Below the pieces are notes generated by a model, which was not told where the DNA came from, did no database searches, and saw only the letters and a program-made list of their open reading frames with translations. 12,229 nt of DNA from Planctomycetota bacterium. GTDB taxonomy: Bacteria > Planctomycetota > Brocadiia > SM23-32. Both the position numbers and the translations under genes were made by a program. The stretch lies in the NCBI GenBank assembly GCA_030604585.1, contig JAUVVP010000014.1:1-12229 (forward strand), written 5' to 3'. Positions 1-7,177 of this stretch are shown one piece after another (the first letter of the stretch is position 1; every line of letters starts with the position of its first letter).

Positions 1-1256
1 CCCTCTGCATGGTCGGCCCGGGCCACTTCGCCGACCATGGCGCCGCCGTTGTAGAACTCGATCTTCGTCCAGTCCGGGAAGTCGTCGACGTGGGCCTCGA
101 CGATCAGCCTTGCCCCCGGGTCAACGACGTGGCCGCCGACTTCCGTCAGCAGCGGGCCGCTCGCGTGCGGGTTGGCGATCGCCGCCAGGTCCCGGACGCT
201 CACCCTGAGCGGGTTGCTGTAGGTGGCCAGCCCTCGGTAGAGATAGGCCGCGTCCCTGTCGGGCAGCCAGCCGGCGGTCGCTCTGCCCCCGGCGTACTCG
301 GCATACGGCGCGACGGTCGTGATCCCGCTCTCCCAGGACTCGTCGTCGACCAGCCATCCGCTCTCCAGGGCCACGTCGCGGAGCCGGACCGGGCCTTTGA
401 GCGGGTTCCCGCCGGGCTCGTCCAGGTCGGGCAAGCGCATCCTGATGCAGTTCTCGTAGAACTTCGCGTTGAAGTCGAAGATCCGCCCCACCTCGTGCCC
501 CTTGCCCTGCTCGGCCACCCAGGCCCAGCGCGCTCCCCGCGCGCGGGCGGCATGGATCAACTGCCGGGTGTCCTCCACGCCCGTCCGAAAGAACGGATCG
601 TTCGGCCCCACGACCATCATGCCGGGCACTTTGATGGCCCCGTCGGACGGCATGGGCGGATTGAACCTCGGCCCCACGTTCATGGTGAAGCAGATGGCCC
701 GCTCCGGCACGGAGCAGACCATGGCATAGGACGTGATGCCCCCGTTCGAGTTGCCGAACGTGATGAAGGGGAGGTTGGCGATCTCCGGATGGTAACCCAT
801 CGCGGCGAAGTCATTCATGACATTCAGGACTATCTGCGCACCTTCTTCATAGACCATGCCGCCCGGGAAGCTGTGCAGCCCCATGAGGGCGAAGTCGTGT
901 CGCGCGGCGAATGCCTGGAACCCCGCGTCACGCGTCAGCCGCCGGTTGTCGCCGCCGATCCCCCCTGGATTGCCGCTGATGAAGACGCCCCGGATCGGCC
1001 TGGCGTGAGGCGGCGCCCACAGGCTGAGCATCTGGATGCCGTTCGCTGCACGGAAATGGTAATGGCTCCCATCGTAGACGATGTCGCCGCCGTCGAAGGC
1101 AACCGCCCGCACCACCGACGCCGACGCCGTGTCTCCGGGGATCGCCACGGTCGAGCATCCGACAAGCATCGCGGCCGCCAACACGGCGAGGAGCGTTCGC
1201 CCATCCGGTACAGGCCGCTTGGACCACACGCGCAAACCAGTTCCCGAACATGCCAT
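1..1256 (-). CDS. Predicted lipoprotein alpha/beta hydrolase, 3' end outside the window
   Basis: The reading frame is open from an ATG at 1256 to the left edge without a stop, about 418 codons, so the C-terminus is missing. The N-terminus has basic residues, a hydrophobic stretch (about residues 21-33) and a lipobox ending LVGC with Cys at about 34, suggesting an exported lipoprotein. The body looks like an alpha/beta hydrolase: a nucleophile elbow GNSNGG (Ser about 170), an acid candidate in VGPNDPFF (Asp about 220) and a histidine in GKGHEVGR (about 254), in the expected Ser-Asp-His order. After residue 365 the pattern VDPGARLIVEAHV...IEFYNGG resembles a bacterial Ig-like domain. AGGAG at 1265-1269 lies 8 nt before the ATG. 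The overlapping ATG at 1251 is out of frame. An esterase or depolymerase role is inferred; the substrate is unknown. Confidence 0.8.
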   Translation of the reverse strand, partial: MACSGTGLRVWSKRPVPDGRTLLAVLAAAMLVGCSTVAIPGDTASASVVRAVAFDGGDIVYDGSHYHFRAANGIQMLSLWAPPHARPIRGVFISGNPGGIGGDNRRLTRDAGFQAFAARHDFALMGLHSFPGGMVYEEGAQIVLNVMNDFAAMGYHPEIANLPFITFGNSNGGITSYAMVCSVPERAICFTMNVGPRFNPPMPSDGAIKVPGMMVVGPNDPFFRTGVEDTRQLIHAARARGARWAWVAEQGKGHEVGRIFDFNAKFYENCIRMRLPDLDEPGGNPLKGPVRLRDVALESGWLVDDESWESGITTVAPYAEYAGGRATAGWLPDRDAAYLYRGLATYSNPLRVSVRDLAAIANPHASGPLLTEVGGHVVDPGARLIVEAHVDDFPDWTKIEFYNGGAMVGEVARADHAE

Positions 1257-1309
1257 GGAATCGGCTCCTTTCCTCAGGTCAATCACTGGAGGGCCTCAGG
1301 GCGCGCATC

Positions 1310-1337
1310 ATCCTACCCGCACCGTTGCGCCTGTCAA
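1310..1337 (-). promoter_or_regulatory. Candidate sigma70-type promoter for the lipoprotein hydrolase
   Basis: On the minus strand a perfect TTGACA (1332-1337) is followed after 16 nt by TAGGAT (1310-1315), which keeps the key T1, A2 and T6 of the -10 consensus. The predicted start would lie near 1303, giving a leader of about 47 nt before the ATG at 1256. The -35 box overlaps the stop codon of the upstream mobB-mobA gene. This suggests the hydrolase can be transcribed separately from the molybdenum-cofactor operon. Confidence 0.5.
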
Positions 1338-2278
1338 CCGGGGGCAGCTCGGTGCAAGGCCGACGGTGTGATCACCTTCTCGCTGGAGGCGATCTCCGAG
1401 AGGCGAGTGCTTCCCTCGGCCGCCAGTCGCTCCAGCAACAGGCGGGCGCGGAAGTCGTAGTGGGCCAGCAGCGGCTCGGGCCCCGAGTCGGGCGCCGACC
1501 TCGGCAGCGTGGCCCAGACGCCCGGGGCCCGGGTCGAGAGCAGCCAGCGCATCCTATCCGGAGAAGGTGGCGGAAGGTCGCCCGAGGCCACCAGCCACGA
1601 GGCACGTGGCGCCCACCGCATGGCGGCGAGCAGACTTGCCACAGGTCCAGCAGCGTCGGGAACATCGGGCAGGTGCAGGCAGTCACTCACATCAGCCCGG
1701 AACGCACTGGCCCCCGCAGTGACCACAATCTCACACAGCTCCCGGAGCGAGTTCACCGTCCCCTCCACCTCACGGGCGCCCGCCATCAGGCAGCCGAAGA
1801 CCGGGGTCTTCAGCCACTGCCGGGGCAGCCACTCGTCCAGCAGAGACATGAGGGCGTCCGCGCGGCCCGAGTCCGGAGGGAGCACGGCGAGGATGCCGGT
1901 GCACTGCGGGGGAGGGCCGCCCTCTGCCTCGCCCGCCAACCACACCTTGGGCAGCGGAGTGTCCTTGTGGCCCTCTACCAGGACGATGTCATGTCGCCGG
2001 ATCAATGTGAGAAAGACGGGCGTCAGACCATCGCCGCCGGTGTCGTGCGTGCGGGCCAGTTGCTCCCCTGGTCCCTGCAGCAGCACGTCCGCCCCGGCTC
2101 GGAAGAACCGGTCGCTGTCCTTGCCGGGCTGGTCCACGTCTATGCCGTGCGCGTCGTGCTTGACGACGGCGACGCTGAGCCCCCTTGCGCACAGCCGCGG
2201 CACCACGCCCTCGATGAGGGTGGTCTTGCCCGACCCGCTCCAACCGCATACGCCGAGGATGGGGAGGTCATCGAGCAT
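1334..2278 (-). CDS. mobB: MobB GTPase fused to a degenerate MobA-like domain
   Basis: Predicted 314 aa. Residues 1-150 match MobB, the GTP-binding partner in molybdopterin guanine dinucleotide synthesis: P-loop GWSGSGKT (12-19), VKHDAHG (39-45), a GKDSDRFFRAGA stretch (52-63) and VLVEGHKDTPLPKV (99-112). Residues 159-305 resemble a MobA nucleotidyltransferase: LMAGAR near 164-169, GPVASLLAAM (211-220), SGDLPP (232-237, in place of the family's CDMP) and a GPEPLLAHYD segment matching the PLHALY region. The usual GGxSxRMGxDK loop is absent, so this half may not bind GTP normally. The ATG at 2278 is preferred because the family begins right there and it overlaps the transporter's end by 11 nt. 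The open frame extends upstream to 2371, but the 31 extra residues are Arg-rich and lie inside the transporter gene. Third gene of the operon. Confidence 0.86.
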   Translation of the reverse strand: MLDDLPILGVCGWSGSGKTTLIEGVVPRLCARGLSVAVVKHDAHGIDVDQPGKDSDRFFRAGADVLLQGPGEQLARTHDTGGDGLTPVFLTLIRRHDIVLVEGHKDTPLPKVWLAGEAEGGPPPQCTGILAVLPPDSGRADALMSLLDEWLPRQWLKTPVFGCLMAGAREVEGTVNSLRELCEIVVTAGASAFRADVSDCLHLPDVPDAAGPVASLLAAMRWAPRASWLVASGDLPPPSPDRMRWLLSTRAPGVWATLPRSAPDSGPEPLLAHYDFRARLLLERLAAEGSTRLSEIASSEKVITPSALHRAAPG

Positions 2279-3509
2279 CTGGCACCCCGCTCCGTCCTGC
2301 TTCCGTCGGGGTCGCCTGCGGCGGGTCCTGCACCTTCGGCAGGAGCAGATGGGCCGCCCAGCCGGCCGCAAAGCCCAACAGCAGCAGGCCGCTGGCCAGG
2401 TGCACGGCTACCGTAACGGCTGCGACGACCAGGCTCTGCCGGGTCGTCCAGCAGCAACTTGCCCGGGCCAGTGCCGCGCCCGCAACGACAAGGAAGACAC
2501 CAAGCACCGAGGAAGGGAACGCCCGCATCCAGGCCAGCGCCACGCCGCCCAACAACAGGCCCACCAGCAGCTTCGCGCTCCCCAGCATCATCATGGAGGT
2601 GCCCGTGCGCGCCCCGAACCGGTGCTGCCCGGCCAGGCCCCCCGAGCCGTGGCATACCGGCATCCCACCCAGGGGGCACGCCAGCAGGTTCATCAGCCCC
2701 ACCGAGATGGCTATTCTGACGGGGCGGGTCGCCCGGCGGCTGTCCGGGAACAGGTGTCCGGCCAGCACGGAGACGGCCAGCACGGAGTTCAAAAGTGTCA
2801 GCGGTATCTGCGGAAGGCCCCCCAGCCATATGCCCGACAGGGCGCTGGAGTCCGAGAGGACCCATGCGGGGCGCCACAGCGTGACCCGCACGCCCTGCAG
2901 AAGCGACGGCTCGTTCAGCAGCGCCCCGGCCAGACCCAGTGCGACCAATCCCAGCGCCATCCACAGAGGCCGCCGATACAGGACCACCACCAGCCCGAGC
3001 GCCACCGCAGCCAGCAGCAAGCCGTCCGCACCCCAGAATGCCCTGAGTGCGCTCCCCTGGTGCCCGTAGAGGCTCAGGCGGATGCCCGCGACGGCCAGGT
3101 GCGCCGCAACGGCCATCTGCAGGCCCCGCAAGGGGGCGCGGGGGACCACTCGGTCCAGCCAACTGATCAGCCCCAACGCGCCCATCAGCAGCATGACGGC
3201 CCCCGCCGTCAGACCCGCCACGCCCACCTGGGGAGCCGTCATCGCACCCGCGATGGCCAGGGCGGCAATGGCCTTCATCGGCTGGACGGGGATGGGTATG
3301 CCGAACGCGGCGCCCGTTAATACGTTCATCAGACCGGCAAAGACCAGGACCGTGGCCGCGTCGAGGCCCACGATCTGCGTCATCCCCACAACGATGGGCA
3401 CGAACGTGCCCAGGTCGCCCAGCGCCCCGGCGGCCTCGCCCAGCAGGAACCGGGCCGAGACTGCTCGCGCACGCTGCAGGAGGCCGACCTGTCTGACCGC
3501 CTCTGCCAT
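2268..3509 (-). CDS. MOT1-family molybdate transporter
   Basis: A 413-residue, very hydrophobic protein with about 10-12 membrane segments. Signature blocks of the MOT1/SulP-like molybdate transporters are present in order: GEAAGALGDLGTFVPIVVGM (24-43), IPIPVQPMKA (71-80) and GGMPVCHGSGGLAGQHR (281-297). It should carry molybdate across the cytoplasmic membrane to supply cofactor synthesis. It starts 12 nt after the moaA stop, with GGAGG 6 nt before the ATG, and overlaps mobB by 11 nt. This placement between moaA and mobB strongly supports molybdate rather than sulfate as substrate. The assignment is from motif recognition; transport has not been tested. Confidence 0.88.
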   Translation of the reverse strand: MAEAVRQVGLLQRARAVSARFLLGEAAGALGDLGTFVPIVVGMTQIVGLDAATVLVFAGLMNVLTGAAFGIPIPVQPMKAIAALAIAGAMTAPQVGVAGLTAGAVMLLMGALGLISWLDRVVPRAPLRGLQMAVAAHLAVAGIRLSLYGHQGSALRAFWGADGLLLAAVALGLVVVLYRRPLWMALGLVALGLAGALLNEPSLLQGVRVTLWRPAWVLSDSSALSGIWLGGLPQIPLTLLNSVLAVSVLAGHLFPDSRRATRPVRIAISVGLMNLLACPLGGMPVCHGSGGLAGQHRFGARTGTSMMMLGSAKLLVGLLLGGVALAWMRAFPSSVLGVFLVVAGAALARASCCWTTRQSLVVAAVTVAVHLASGLLLLGFAAGWAAHLLLPKVQDPPQATPTEAGRSGVPDAR

Positions 3510-3521
3510 CAGTTGCCTCCC

Positions 3522-4496
3522 TCAGCCCCCAACGCTTGCCATGGGGTGGATCGTGTCGAACGCCGCACGGTCGGTCTTCCGGCGCAGCTCAGCGGCCACC
3601 AGTTCGCACAGGGCCCGCCGTGTGCCCGGCGAATCGTCGCGAAGCAGCTCCCGCACGTTCGGCCCTCCCCCGCGCGCGAGGCACGAGATGAGCCGCCCCG
3701 TGCTGGTCAGCCGCACCCGGGCGCATCCGGCGCAGAAGGGCTGCGTTTGCGCAGATATGAGGCCGACGATCCCGCGCCGGCCCCGGCTGTCCCGGGCCAG
3801 GAAGTCCCGGCTGGTCCCGCCCGCCTCGCACGGGAGCGGCTCGAGGCTGAAGGACTCCTCCAGCCGGGCCCGCACTTCGGAGGCGGGAACGAACATCTCG
3901 CTGAAGAGCGGCCGCGCGCAGCCGATCGGCATCAGCTCGAGGAACCGCACCTGGCAGCCGTTCCGGAGCCCGAACCGCGCAAGTTCAACCACTTCCCCGT
4001 CGTTGCAGCCGCGCAGAACGACCGCGTTGACCTTCACCGGCCCCAGGCCGTGCCGCAGGGCGGCCTCGATCCCCTCCAGAGTGCGCCGCAGCCGGCCGCC
4101 GCGGGTCAGCGCACGGAAGGTCGCATCGTCCAGGCTGTCCAGGCTCACGTTGACGCGCCGCAGCCCGGCACGCTTCAGCTCGGCGGCCATCTCCGCCAGC
4201 CGCTGGGCATTCGTGGTCAGCGCCAGGTCCCGGATGCCCTCGCGCGCCAGCATCCCGACCAGCTCAACGATGCCGGGCCGCTGGAGCGGCTCACCCCCCG
4301 TGATACGGACCTTCGATACCTCGAAGCGCCACCTGACCGCGCCAACAAAGCGCACTATCTCCTCGAAGGAGAGCACCTCATCCCGGCGCAGCTTGGGCAC
4401 GCCGCCCTCCGGCATGCAGTAGACGCAGCGCAGTTGGCACCGGTCCGTAACTGACACCCTGAGGGAAAGCGGCCGGGCTGTAGCGCTCCACTCCAC
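3522..4496 (-). CDS. moaA: GTP 3',8-cyclase MoaA
   Basis: A 324-residue radical SAM enzyme catalysing the first committed step of molybdenum cofactor synthesis, converting GTP to 3',8-cyclo-GTP, which MoaC then turns into cyclic pyranopterin phosphate. The radical SAM cluster motif is C20-x3-C24-x2-C27 (CQLRCVYC), followed by TGGEP (66-70). The C-terminal GTP-binding [4Fe-4S] cluster ligands are C255, C258 and C272 (spacing x2, x13). The protein ends in Gly-Gly, as MoaA proteins do. The start is GTG, supported by a perfect AGGAGG 8 nt upstream. It is first in the moaA-transporter-mobB operon. No moaC, moaD, moaE or moeA is visible here, so they must lie elsewhere. Confidence 0.95.
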   Translation of the reverse strand: MEWSATARPLSLRVSVTDRCQLRCVYCMPEGGVPKLRRDEVLSFEEIVRFVGAVRWRFEVSKVRITGGEPLQRPGIVELVGMLAREGIRDLALTTNAQRLAEMAAELKRAGLRRVNVSLDSLDDATFRALTRGGRLRRTLEGIEAALRHGLGPVKVNAVVLRGCNDGEVVELARFGLRNGCQVRFLELMPIGCARPLFSEMFVPASEVRARLEESFSLEPLPCEAGGTSRDFLARDSRGRRGIVGLISAQTQPFCAGCARVRLTSTGRLISCLARGGGPNVRELLRDDSPGTRRALCELVAAELRRKTDRAAFDTIHPMASVGG

Positions 4497-4504
4497 CTCG
4501 TTGG

Positions 4505-4510
4505 CCTCCT
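4505..4510 (-). promoter_or_regulatory. Shine-Dalgarno site fixing the GTG start of moaA
   Basis: A perfect AGGAGG sits 8 nt before the GTG at 4496. No ATG nearby has a comparable site, so this decides the moaA start. Confidence 0.8.
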
Positions 4511-4685
4511 ATGGCACAGAGCCATGGTCTGCGTCAGCACCGGCGGCCCGCACGCACCGAACGACGGGGCGCCCGGAGCAGGACAGCCCTTGCGGCCCTT
4601 AAAGACTCCAACAAACGGAAATCACCGCTGAGCGCGCCGAGAGCGCCGGGACGAGAAAGCTCGTTCTGGCATGTTCCTTGGATGA

Positions 4686-4749
4686 TCTCTGCGTGCCCGC
4701 CAGAGGCGGGTGAACTCGGCGCTTGCCCGCCTCTGGCGGGGTCTCTGCG
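4686..4749. repeat. Nested palindromic element with 8-bp flanking direct repeats
   Basis: CCCGCCAGAGGCGGG (4696-4710) and CCCGCCTCTGGCGGG (4726-4740) are exact reverse complements separated by 15 nt. Each arm is also a small hairpin by itself (6-bp stem, 3-nt loop). The RNA could therefore fold as one 15-bp stem or as two short hairpins. TCTCTGCG occurs directly on both sides (4686-4693 and 4742-4749), as a target-site duplication would, leaving a 48-bp core. There is no T-run after it, so it is not a typical intrinsic terminator, though it may slow polymerase or protect the regulator's mRNA end. Confidence 0.75.
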
Positions 4750-4801
4750 GTTCATTCTGTTAGTGCCTCTTAGCTGGCCGCCTCCCAGGGCCGGACGGGC
4801 C

Positions 4802-5233
4802 TCACTGCGAGGCTTCCTGCGCTGCATCGGCGCCCGAGCCCTTCTGCTCGAGCAGTGCCGACACCTTGTTGCAGAGGACGTCAAGGTCCACGGGCTTCTC
4901 AACGAAGTCTGCAACGGGCAGCCAGTTCTCGTCAATGTCCCGCGCCCCGAATCCGAAGGGGAACCGGACGTTCACGGCTGTCAGCATCAGGATAGGGACC
5001 TCCTTGAGTTGTTCGCGATAGTGGCGCATCGTGCGGGCCAGTCCAAAGCCCGCTGAGGCGTCCTCCGGGAACATGACGTCCAGGATCACCAGCTCAGGGC
5101 GCCTCTCTTCCATGCTCTTGAGGGCATTCTGTGTGTCCAGCTCGATCCTGACTTCATGTCCGGCGTCGCGGAGCACCTTCGACGCAGCATTTGCGAAGTC
5201 CTCATCGTCGTCAACTAATAGCAGGTATGCCAT
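4802..5233 (-). CDS. Receiver-only response regulator
   Basis: A 143-residue protein that is essentially one REC domain with a short polar tail. The acidic pocket is D8-D10 (LLLVDDDEDF), the phospho-acceptor is D52 (LVILDVMFP), the switch Thr is T85 (LMLTAV) and the conserved Lys is K113 (FVEKPVD). An extended stretch between T85 and K113 (residues 88-108) makes the beta4-beta5 region longer than usual. There is no DNA-binding or enzymatic output domain, so it probably signals by protein contact or passes phosphate on. AGGAGG lies 6 nt before the ATG. It overlaps the kinase gene by 23 nt, which implies co-translation and a cognate pair. Confidence 0.9.
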   Translation of the reverse strand: MAYLLLVDDDEDFANAASKVLRDAGHEVRIELDTQNALKSMEERRPELVILDVMFPEDASAGFGLARTMRHYREQLKEVPILMLTAVNVRFPFGFGARDIDENWLPVADFVEKPVDLDVLCNKVSALLEQKGSGADAAQEASQ

Positions 5234-6707
5234 CCTTCACCTCCTCTCTGGCGGCCGGCACGGCGGCCGGCGTCTGAGCCCCTGGGAATCCCAAAGTGAA
5301 CCTGGTCCCGGCATCCGGTGTGCTCTCCACCCGCACGCGAATGCCGTGCGTTTCAGCCACGTGGCGGACGATGCTAAGGCCCAGCCCCGTGGACTCCCTG
5401 TTGTGCTGTGCTGCTTTGTCCGTTCGGTAGTACTCCTCGAATATGTGCGGGAGCTTCTCGGGCAATATGCCGATGCCGTGGTCCTCGATGGTGACCAGCG
5501 ACCTGCCCCCGCCCCCTGGAGCGCACCGGACCTGCACCTGCCCGTCCTTGTGTGAGTAGGCCACGGCATTGGACAGCAGGTTCGAGAAGAGCATCTTCAA
5601 GTGATCTTCGACGCCAATGGTGCGGGCGGACCGTAGCTCCGCCTCGATACGGACATTGCGCGTCTCGGCGCTTTGCCGGACCTGGTCCATGCACCACTGG
5701 ATCGTGTCAACCAGGTCAACCTCTTCCCGCGGCAGCGGCTCCTCGCTGGCGGAGCGCAGGTTGGCCAACTGGAGCATCCGCTGTATCTCGGTCGCCAGTC
5801 GCTGGCATCTGCGCGCTATCCTGCGGACGACGTCGAGGGCCTCGTCCGTCAGCACGCCGCAGTTGCCCCTGAGCAGCAGCTGCGCGTTGGCGTGGATCGC
5901 TGCAAAGGGAGCCTTCAACTCGTGCGTGGTGCGCAGCATGTGACGCATCTTCTCCTGCTGAGCGGCCACAAGGCGCCGGTTCGTTTTGGCCAGTTCCCTG
6001 TCTCGCACCCGCACCAGGGACGAGAGCTGCGAGGCCAGGTACCAGACCACAACCCACGTGCCTATCGCCCACGCGACGCTCAACGAAGACAAGCCGAAGG
6101 TTCGCTCGATCTGAGCACGCAGGGCCGCACCGGCATAGACCGTAGCCGGGGGCAGAAGCCCGGCTCCTTCCAGCGCCACACACGCCACATAGAAGCTGCT
6201 GGCCAGGGCCAGCACCGCAAAGGAGCGAGAGCGCGAGAAAAAGATGCAGGCCAGCACTATGTGGAAAAGGTAGGCAAAGGCCGCGTAGGTCTCCAGGCTG
6301 CCCAGATAATGGACCACGACCGTCAGGATCAGCAGGTCGAAGACTATCTGCGCCCACAGGTTCGCACTCGCGCGAGGCGGCGCAGACGGCCCGGCTAGCA
6401 GGCGCGCATGCGCCAGGAAACCCAGATTCGCCAGCGCCAGGACTGCCGCCGTGGCCGCCGGCCACGCGACCTGAGGGCGAAGGCCCAGGCCCAGGAACAC
6501 GCCGGGGAAGAAGCCGCTTATCCCGAACGCCGTCAGAGCCGCAACGACCATCCAGCGCAGCCGGCAAAACCACAGCACGTTCTTCAGCAGCAAGGACTCC
6601 GGCAGCGACGCGCTTGCGGCCCCCTCGACGGGCGCCGGCGCAGACGGCCCGCCCCTCGCGACCGGCAGCTCGTAGCTGCCACTGTGTGTGAAGTTCGGTG
6701 CAGTCAT
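5211..6707 (-). CDS. Membrane-bound sensor histidine kinase
   Basis: A 498-residue kinase. After a cytoplasmic N-terminus of about 45 residues come about six hydrophobic segments (roughly 52-75, 81-104, 118-137, 142-157, 163-181, 205-228) with short loops and no large extracellular domain, so it likely senses a signal in or near the membrane. A coiled linker (232-255) leads to the H-box with phospho-acceptor H262 (TTHELKAPF). The ATPase part shows the N-box N376/N380 (FSNLLSNAVAYS), G1 DHGIGI (409-414) and G2 TGLGLSIV (440-447). All catalytic motifs look intact. The ATG at 6707 overlaps the previous gene's stop as TGATG. The signal is unknown; linkage to nqr suggests redox, quinone or Na+ state. 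Confidence 0.92.
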   Translation of the reverse strand: MTAPNFTHSGSYELPVARGGPSAPAPVEGAASASLPESLLLKNVLWFCRLRWMVVAALTAFGISGFFPGVFLGLGLRPQVAWPAATAAVLALANLGFLAHARLLAGPSAPPRASANLWAQIVFDLLILTVVVHYLGSLETYAAFAYLFHIVLACIFFSRSRSFAVLALASSFYVACVALEGAGLLPPATVYAGAALRAQIERTFGLSSLSVAWAIGTWVVVWYLASQLSSLVRVRDRELAKTNRRLVAAQQEKMRHMLRTTHELKAPFAAIHANAQLLLRGNCGVLTDEALDVVRRIARRCQRLATEIQRMLQLANLRSASEEPLPREEVDLVDTIQWCMDQVRQSAETRNVRIEAELRSARTIGVEDHLKMLFSNLLSNAVAYSHKDGQVQVRCAPGGGGRSLVTIEDHGIGILPEKLPHIFEEYYRTDKAAQHNRESTGLGLSIVRHVAETHGIRVRVESTPDAGTRFTLGFPGAQTPAAVPAAREEVKDGIPAIS

Positions 6708-7165
6708 CAGAAGTAGTCCATCGCCTTCATCTTCTTCAGTTCGATCACGTGCCTCTCTTCGATCCGCAGGAGGCTCTGGAACAGGCCGCCCGCCTCATCC
6801 CCAAGGGGCTGTTGGACCATCCAGCGATAGAAGCGGAGCAGCTCCTCTACGAGTTCGATGGCAGCGCTCAGCAGTTCGTTGCCGCTTAGCGAAGACGCCA
6901 CGTCCTTACCGCGGAAACATTTCGCCGGCTCGAAGTCCGTATCGTTATACTTCAGCGGCACCTGGCAAATGTGCTCGACCTGTGCGCCAGTATACGATTC
7001 CAGCGCGTCGCCCAGGTGCCGCCGGTGCCGAGCCAGGTAGTAGGTGAGCAGGCGAACGCCGTCGCGCGTGGCACGGTCCCGCAGATCGGCGTAGTAGGCT
7101 TCCAGCCGACGCTCGAAGTCCCTCACCCGCTCCAACATCTCACCGACGGTCACGACGGACATCAT
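6707..7165 (-). CDS. Small helical protein, possibly ferritin-like
   Basis: A 152-residue protein, charged and almost wholly helical by composition, with no signal peptide or membrane segment. Potential metal ligands are spread over the helices: E22, H47, H50, E107-E108 and a C-terminal EERH (136-139). This is reminiscent of the ExxH motif of ferritin-like or rubrerythrin-like four-helix bundles. I do not recognise a named family, so iron binding is inference. It begins 12 nt after nqrF and its stop overlaps the kinase start (TGATG), so it is co-expressed with the Nqr NADH subunit and the sensor pair. The start is uncertain: GGGGGAG abuts the first ATG at 7165; the second ATG (7162) has only 3 nt spacing. 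Confidence 0.7.
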   Translation of the reverse strand: MMSVVTVGEMLERVRDFERRLEAYYADLRDRATRDGVRLLTYYLARHRRHLGDALESYTGAQVEHICQVPLKYNDTDFEPAKCFRGKDVASSLSGNELLSAAIELVEELLRFYRWMVQQPLGDEAGGLFQSLLRIEERHVIELKKMKAMDYF

Positions 7166-7177
7166 CTCCCCCGCAGC

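Larger units (their letters stand above)
4497..4801. other. Non-coding region upstream of moaA
   Basis: About 305 bp lie between the response regulator's stop and the moaA start. No frame here looks like a protein. It contains the nested palindrome described separately and a smaller hairpin (ACGAG-AAAG-CTCGT, 4651-4664). The moaA promoter should be here, but I see no convincing -35/-10 pair. I also do not recognise the conserved elements of the Moco (molybdenum cofactor) RNA motif, though that cannot be excluded by eye. Confidence 0.6.

Noticed and set aside
928..1251. Minus-strand frame from the ATG at 1251
   Set aside because: It overlaps the better frame from 1256, which has a lipobox and catalytic motifs; the 1251 frame shows neither.
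9..3320. Long plus-strand open frames (about 483, 388 and 603 aa) over the left third of the window
   Set aside because: They lie antisense to the hydrolase, mobB and transporter genes. They are rich in Arg, Pro, Gln and His in a way typical of GC-rich antisense shadows and match no recognisable domain.
4696..4740. Intrinsic terminator for the response regulator gene
   Set aside because: The stem is strong, but no T-run follows on the minus strand, so I recorded it as a repeat only.
4497..4801. Molybdenum-cofactor riboswitch upstream of moaA
   Set aside because: The position is right, but I could not match the conserved elements by eye. A covariance-model scan for the Moco RNA motif would decide.
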